This document shows, piece after piece, positions 20,508-24,451 of a DNA stretch of 24,451 nucleotides. The stretch covers positions 1-24,451 of IMG/VR virus record IMGVR_UViG_3300032282_003523, one strand, 5' to 3'. The stretch is from a virus. How positions within the stretch are numbered: the stretch's first letter is position 1; each line of letters opens with the position of its first letter. The notes under the pieces were generated by a model. It ran no database searches. It saw only the letters and a program-made list of their open reading frames with translations, and was not told the origin of the DNA. Position numbers and translations under genes: made by a program.

Positions 20508-23003
20508 ATGGCAAGACCGATTAATACATCAGACAGAGGCACAGTTGCGCCAGCGCATCGTGACGGCCCTAGTGGACAAAATAATAGTGCGTTTGGTGTA
20601 TATACTGCAAAGGTAATGAATAACATTGATGCACTGAAGTTAAATCGTGTGCAACTTCATGTGCCAGCATTTGGTGGTGCAGAAACAGATAAAGACAGTT
20701 GGATTACAGCAAGATCACTAACACCGCACGGTGGCGCCACACCAAATCAAGGAAACAATCAAGAAGATTTTGATAAAGTACAAAAATCATATGGTACTTT
20801 TACACCAGCACCAGATATTGGAACACAAGTAACAGTTGCATTCCTTAATGGAGATTTAGGACAACCTGTTGTAGTTGGTTCTTTGTTCCAGGATAATCTT
20901 ACACATTCATTGCCGGGCATTGGTACAGGAAAGTATAAAGATAAAGATGGAAATATTGTTGAAGGACCTGTAACAGAACATAACCATGCGAACCCAACAG
21001 ATCAAATTGACGAAAGAGTGCGCCATAGGACTCTTGACGATGCTGTTAAAAAGCAAGGCTTAGAGAACGATCCTTATCGTGGTCCTTCTTCGAGTTCGGC
21101 CCAGCGCGAAAGTCCAAGTCGTGTGCATGGTACACTAACACGAGGCCAACAACAGTTTGTAATGGATGATGGCGACTCCGATGGCAATAACCGATTGATC
21201 CGCCTCCGAACACGTAATGGTGCACAGGTATTATTGAGCGATAGTTGTGGCTTTGTTTATATTATCAGTAAGGATGGCAATAGTTGGTTAGAACTTGCCA
21301 ACGACGGTTCGGTTAGCATATACGGTGCTGATAATATCAATATACATTCAGGAAAAGATCTAAACTTAGTTGCACAAGGTGCAGTTAACATTGAAGGCAA
21401 TGACGTTAACATCAAGAGTAGGACAGCAGACATACGTATGGAATCTAAAATGGATTTCCATGCAACCTCGCATAATAACATGTATCACTACAGCGAGAAA
21501 AACGCCGACTTGTTAGTCAAAGGCAACTATAAAGAAACAGCACAAAAGATTGATATGAATGGCCCAAAGGCCGAAGAAGCTAAACAGCCACTACTACATG
21601 ACTTGGCAGTAAACTCTGGTTTTCGTCAAAGTATTGCAACTGCGGCACCCGAAGCTGAACCATGGGGCGGTCACGCAGGCTGCGGTGACGGCACAAATAA
21701 AAATCCAAGCCTTGATGCAGATCAAACTGCGGCAACAGGTGTACCAGAATCTGCTGGCCAACAAGTTGGTAACAATACAGCAAGTGCATTGCCGCCAGGT
21801 CAACAAACTACGCTACCGGGTGGTATGTCTGGATTGCCAGGGGTTCCAACCATCGGAGGACAACCACAAACTGGTAGTCTTGGAAGTGTTCTTGGCTCAG
21901 CCGCACAACTACCAATTGGAATAGGTACACAAGGTGTGTTGGGTGTGTTGGGCGGCGCCGTAGCCAATGTACTTGGCGTTCCGTCAACTGGTTTCTTAGG
22001 CAATCCAAAAGCACAAGCACAAGCAAACCCAGACAGATATGGTGAATATCCAAGTCCTCCTATTGCTAGAGCAAAACCACCAACTGGTGGCGGATTCCTG
22101 CGAGATGGTCAAGGAAACATTGTCAAGGATGGACAAGGCAATCCAGTTAAAGCTGGCAGCAATCAAGGCGGCACCGGAGAATCAACTACCCAGCCTGGTG
22201 CAGGCGGTAATAAGACTGAAGCAGTTCCGCCAAGACCATCAAACGATAAGAGTTGTGAGAAAGGGCCAACTACCCCTGCTACTGCGCTTGATGAATATGG
22301 TTGCTTGATGATTTGTTGTTTTGAATTGTATAGAGGAGTTGCATACAAAGATGGTAATCAAGGTTATGCATCTATCGGTTATGGTAGGTTGCTTGCCGAG
22401 AAGTCTGAACCATTTGTTGCTAAGGCACATGATGAAGGACAAGGTGGCATCACGGAAGATGAAGCATGGGCTGGGCTACAGCGTTATAAGAGCACATACG
22501 AAGCAGGCGTAAATCGGTTAGCCGCAGGTAAGCCACTTCCACAAAATGTATTCAATGGACTATGCAGTTTCTTATATCAAAACGGGCAAGGCCGCACTAC
22601 TGCTAATGGACAAGATCTGAAACAGTTGATATCTGCAGGTAATTGGGGTCAGTTAGCACAGGCAATCCAGGGTCATGGCGGCGACAGACATCGTCGTTCA
22701 TTGGAAGCTCAGTTGATAGTAAACGGATGTTATCCTTTCCATATTGTCAGCAAGGGATCTGCAAGGATACGCGAAGAAAAATTACTTGAAGGCATTCGTG
22801 CCCTTGGCGGCGCATTGAAATCTCCAGGCGGCGTCAACGGTAATCGAGGATATAGTTTTGCCACACACGGTAATAGTCCACGTGCAACACCAAATCAAAT
22901 TACACAAAATCAAGCGAGTCGTTTGCTAAGGATATATTCAGGTGATTCTCGTCCAGCTGTAGCAGACGCGGCAAAACGAGTCATGGGTGGCGGCCAAGGC
23001 TAA
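20508..23003 (+). CDS. 5: Baseplate hub spike with lysozyme domain, gp5-like, 831 aa
   Basis: gp5 trimers form the membrane-piercing spike and digest peptidoglycan during injection. Domains in order: an OB-fold (about 28-128, with GVYTAKVMNNIDALKLNRVQ and QPVVVGSLFQD); a beta-helix-forming segment (about 228-320) of VgrG/gp5-type repeats such as DGSVSIYGADNINIHSGKDL; a Gly/Pro/Gln-rich linker (about 390-590) with a hydrophobic patch near 465-500; and a T4-type lysozyme domain (about 594-740). In the lysozyme, Glu606 and Asp615 have the E-x8-D spacing of T4 lysozyme Glu11 and Asp20, and Ser622 replaces Thr26. In T4 gp5 the lysozyme lies between the OB-fold and the beta-helix, so the order here is different. 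AAGG is 7 nt before the ATG. A tail of about 90 residues follows the lysozyme. Confidence 0.9.
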   Translation: MARPINTSDRGTVAPAHRDGPSGQNNSAFGVYTAKVMNNIDALKLNRVQLHVPAFGGAETDKDSWITARSLTPHGGATPNQGNNQEDFDKVQKSYGTFTPAPDIGTQVTVAFLNGDLGQPVVVGSLFQDNLTHSLPGIGTGKYKDKDGNIVEGPVTEHNHANPTDQIDERVRHRTLDDAVKKQGLENDPYRGPSSSSAQRESPSRVHGTLTRGQQQFVMDDGDSDGNNRLIRLRTRNGAQVLLSDSCGFVYIISKDGNSWLELANDGSVSIYGADNINIHSGKDLNLVAQGAVNIEGNDVNIKSRTADIRMESKMDFHATSHNNMYHYSEKNADLLVKGNYKETAQKIDMNGPKAEEAKQPLLHDLAVNSGFRQSIATAAPEAEPWGGHAGCGDGTNKNPSLDADQTAATGVPESAGQQVGNNTASALPPGQQTTLPGGMSGLPGVPTIGGQPQTGSLGSVLGSAAQLPIGIGTQGVLGVLGGAVANVLGVPSTGFLGNPKAQAQANPDRYGEYPSPPIARAKPPTGGGFLRDGQGNIVKDGQGNPVKAGSNQGGTGESTTQPGAGGNKTEAVPPRPSNDKSCEKGPTTPATALDEYGCLMICCFELYRGVAYKDGNQGYASIGYGRLLAEKSEPFVAKAHDEGQGGITEDEAWAGLQRYKSTYEAGVNRLAAGKPLPQNVFNGLCSFLYQNGQGRTTANGQDLKQLISAGNWGQLAQAIQGHGGDRHRRSLEAQLIVNGCYPFHIVSKGSARIREEKLLEGIRALGGALKSPGGVNGNRGYSFATHGNSPRATPNQITQNQASRLLRIYSGDSRPAVADAAKRVMGGGQG

Positions 23004-23354
23004 TCATATACTATGAGGGTCAGGTAGTTCGTGCGTATGTTGTAACCGTAGCACAAACTCCTGCTCTCTTGTCAAGAACAGCGCAATTTTTACACGACGA
23101 TCAAGAGTAAATGGATCACGGTGCGCGGCTATCCATACTTCTACAACATCTTCGCTTCTAATAAACTCTCCAACCCACGATGAGTGTATGCTATCAGATA
23201 TCACATCATGTGGATCATCCATGTCCATACACACCATAGAAAGCACATGCACAAACCTCCCCATGAAGGGAGGAATTGAGTGCTCTCGTATCTTTATCCT
23301 CAATGGTGGGTCTCTTTCAAATTCCCACCACTTGTTCGTGTGCCCGATAGCCAA
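23004..23354 (-). CDS. Unknown protein, 116 aa, TTG start
   Basis: I do not recognise it. The protein is mixed alpha/beta with many His, Asp and Met residues (for example VCMDMDDPHDV near 41-51) and no signal peptide or membrane helix. The stretch VVEVWIAAHRDPFTLDRRVK, near 69-88, looks like a folded-domain core. The frame starts at TTG 23354, directly before the ligase stop in gene order, with AGGAG 11 nt upstream. An ATG occurs only at residue 31. It ends exactly where the converging gp5 gene ends, without spacer. Tight packing with the ligase implies co-transcription as an early gene. Confidence 0.55.
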   Translation of the reverse strand: MAIGHTNKWWEFERDPPLRIKIREHSIPPFMGRFVHVLSMVCMDMDDPHDVISDSIHSSWVGEFIRSEDVVEVWIAAHRDPFTLDRRVKIALFLTREQEFVLRLQHTHELPDPHSI

Positions 23355-24451
23355 TTAAATCTTTTCTCCTGCTTCAAACCCACGGAAGCCTTTGAATCTC
23401 GGAAAGCGCAGGCTGTAAGAGCCGTCTTGGTTTTGTGTTACTGCATCGGCTCGGACCTCTACCAAGTGGCCAAGAACTTTAACACGATCGGCCCAGACAG
23501 CATCACGTAGGTCATCACTAAATCCACTACCACAATTCGTCTTGATAGTCTTGCCATCATCAACTCCCTCGAGTACCAGTGCTCCAAGACGTCCTACGTT
23601 CTTGCCGGTACCTTCTTCTATATCTATCACTTTGAGGCTGACTTCAATAAAGGGTTTTTGCTTGAGCCATGCTACACTACGTTTGCACTCGTATGGTGCT
23701 TTGGGATCTTTAATCATGATACCTTCGTAGCCGCCAGCGATAGCATTAGCATTGATTTCTTTGAAACGTGCTCGACCCTCATTTGTTTTTAGGTCAACAC
23801 GCTCTTGGCCAAGGATTTCGATGTTAGGAGTTCTATCAGCCCACAAGTCTTTCCAACCACGCAATGTAGCACTACGATTCTCTTGTGTTTCGTTGTACTT
23901 GCCTGCTTTGAAAGCAGACAACGGAAGAAGGTCAAACAAGTGCAATACAGCATCTTTGGCGTTGACATCACTTTTACGATGCACCTGGCGCATGAGATCC
24001 TGGAAACTGCTACTCATCACTTCGCCGTCAAATACCATGGGCTCGGTGATGCGAGTAACAGTGAGAGTAAATTGTTGTTTGATGTGGGGAAAGTTTACAA
24101 GTTCCTTGCCGTTGCGGCTATACTGGTCAACACGCCCATCTGGGTAAACAACAGTGAGCACACGCACACCATCTAGCTTGACTTCAATCAGCTTGTCGCC
24201 GTCGACCTTGCTTTCGTGATTGGCACCATCATGTGCCAGCTGGCATTCAAACAACGGAATAGAAAACTGCGGAAACTTCTTAGCGGTAACACGATTGATA
24301 GTGCCTTCGGTAGCACCACAGCGCATGTCCTTTGACAATATGCGACGGTACCAACCGTTCCAGTCTGCTACGGTAGAGCGCACCATTACCGCATCCAGTG
24401 CTTCCTTTGCGGCATTACCAGTAAGCTCACGTTGACTCAGTTTACGTGCAA
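23355..24451 (-). CDS. 30: ATP-dependent DNA ligase, gp30-like, N-terminus outside the window
   Basis: It seals nicks in replication and recombination. The adenylation motif EVKLDGVR places the reactive Lys codon at 24177-24179. Other nucleotidyltransferase motifs are FDGEVMS (III), YEGIMIKD (IV) and AWLKQKPF (V). An OB-fold follows with LGALVLEG and a C-terminal SLRFPRFKGFR. The frame remains open through the right edge: upstream of the first in-window ATG (24386) it encodes RKLSQRELTGNAAKEALDAV, which belongs to the N-terminal domain of T4-like ligases, so the gene is partial here. DWNGWYRRILSKDMRCG is also characteristic. It is 365 codons within the window. Confidence 0.93.
   Translation of the reverse strand, partial: ARKLSQRELTGNAAKEALDAVMVRSTVADWNGWYRRILSKDMRCGATEGTINRVTAKKFPQFSIPLFECQLAHDGANHESKVDGDKLIEVKLDGVRVLTVVYPDGRVDQYSRNGKELVNFPHIKQQFTLTVTRITEPMVFDGEVMSSSFQDLMRQVHRKSDVNAKDAVLHLFDLLPLSAFKAGKYNETQENRSATLRGWKDLWADRTPNIEILGQERVDLKTNEGRARFKEINANAIAGGYEGIMIKDPKAPYECKRSVAWLKQKPFIEVSLKVIDIEEGTGKNVGRLGALVLEGVDDGKTIKTNCGSGFSDDLRDAVWADRVKVLGHLVEVRADAVTQNQDGSYSLRFPRFKGFRGFEAGEKI

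Overview
The window is a piece of a virulent tailed phage genome of the T4-like (contractile-tailed myovirus) superfamily. The evidence is the T4-order head cassette portal gp20 - gp67 - protease gp21 - scaffold gp22 - capsid gp23, a gp26-type hub-assembly protein, gp53/gp48-54-type baseplate proteins, a gp5-type hub lysozyme, the recombination pair gp46/gp47, the late sigma factor gp55 and an ATP-dependent DNA ligase. Lengths and domain layouts differ enough from T4 (short capsid protein, long gp55, rearranged gp5, very long tape-measure-like protein) to suggest a distant, probably aquatic, branch. The host cannot be named from this window, and no host genes, tRNAs, integrase or insertion sequences are visible.

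Layout. 1-4724 (minus): a 5'-complete, 3'-truncated fibre-like protein, a 160-aa repeat-containing appendage-like protein, a strong terminator, then gp23, gp22, gp21 and gp67 read right to left. 4853-10713 (minus): a 70-aa protein of unknown function coupled to portal gp20, then a 1296-aa tape-measure-like protein. 10825-11903 (plus): gp26-like protein followed by a 68-codon frame. A T TTT TTC slippery heptamer plus a 7-bp stem-loop would join the two by -1 frameshifting. 11904-12480: a convergent intergenic region with strong RNA-hairpin potential. 12481-17396 (minus): an early/recombination block with a PD-(D/E)XK nuclease, a small histone-H1-like basic protein, gp46, gp47, a MazG-like pyrophosphohydrolase and gp55. 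17492-23003 (plus): a baseplate block of gp48/54-like, gp53-like, a probable hub protein and gp5-lysozyme. 23004-24451 (minus): a small unknown protein and a DNA ligase cut by the window edge.

Regulation. An octamer ending in TAAATA (GGTAAATA, CGTAAATA, GCTAAATA, ACTAAATA) stands in front of seven structural genes or cassettes on both strands. It matches the T4 late-promoter core TATAAATA and fits the gp55 encoded here. gp55 itself has a near-consensus sigma70 promoter (TTGACA, 17 bp, TATACT), as expected of an early gene. At gp20, gp48/54 and gp55 the promoter lies so close to the ATG that the mRNA should be leaderless or nearly so.

The observation I rate highest is the putative programmed -1 frameshift between the gp26-like gene and the following small frame. 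It resembles the G/GT tail-assembly-chaperone arrangement of lambda-like phages, placed next to a tape-measure-like gene. Other points of interest are a gp55 with a roughly 150-residue insertion and no obvious clamp-binding tail, a gp5 whose lysozyme sits after the beta-helix, and the structured RNA region at about 12.0-12.4 kb.
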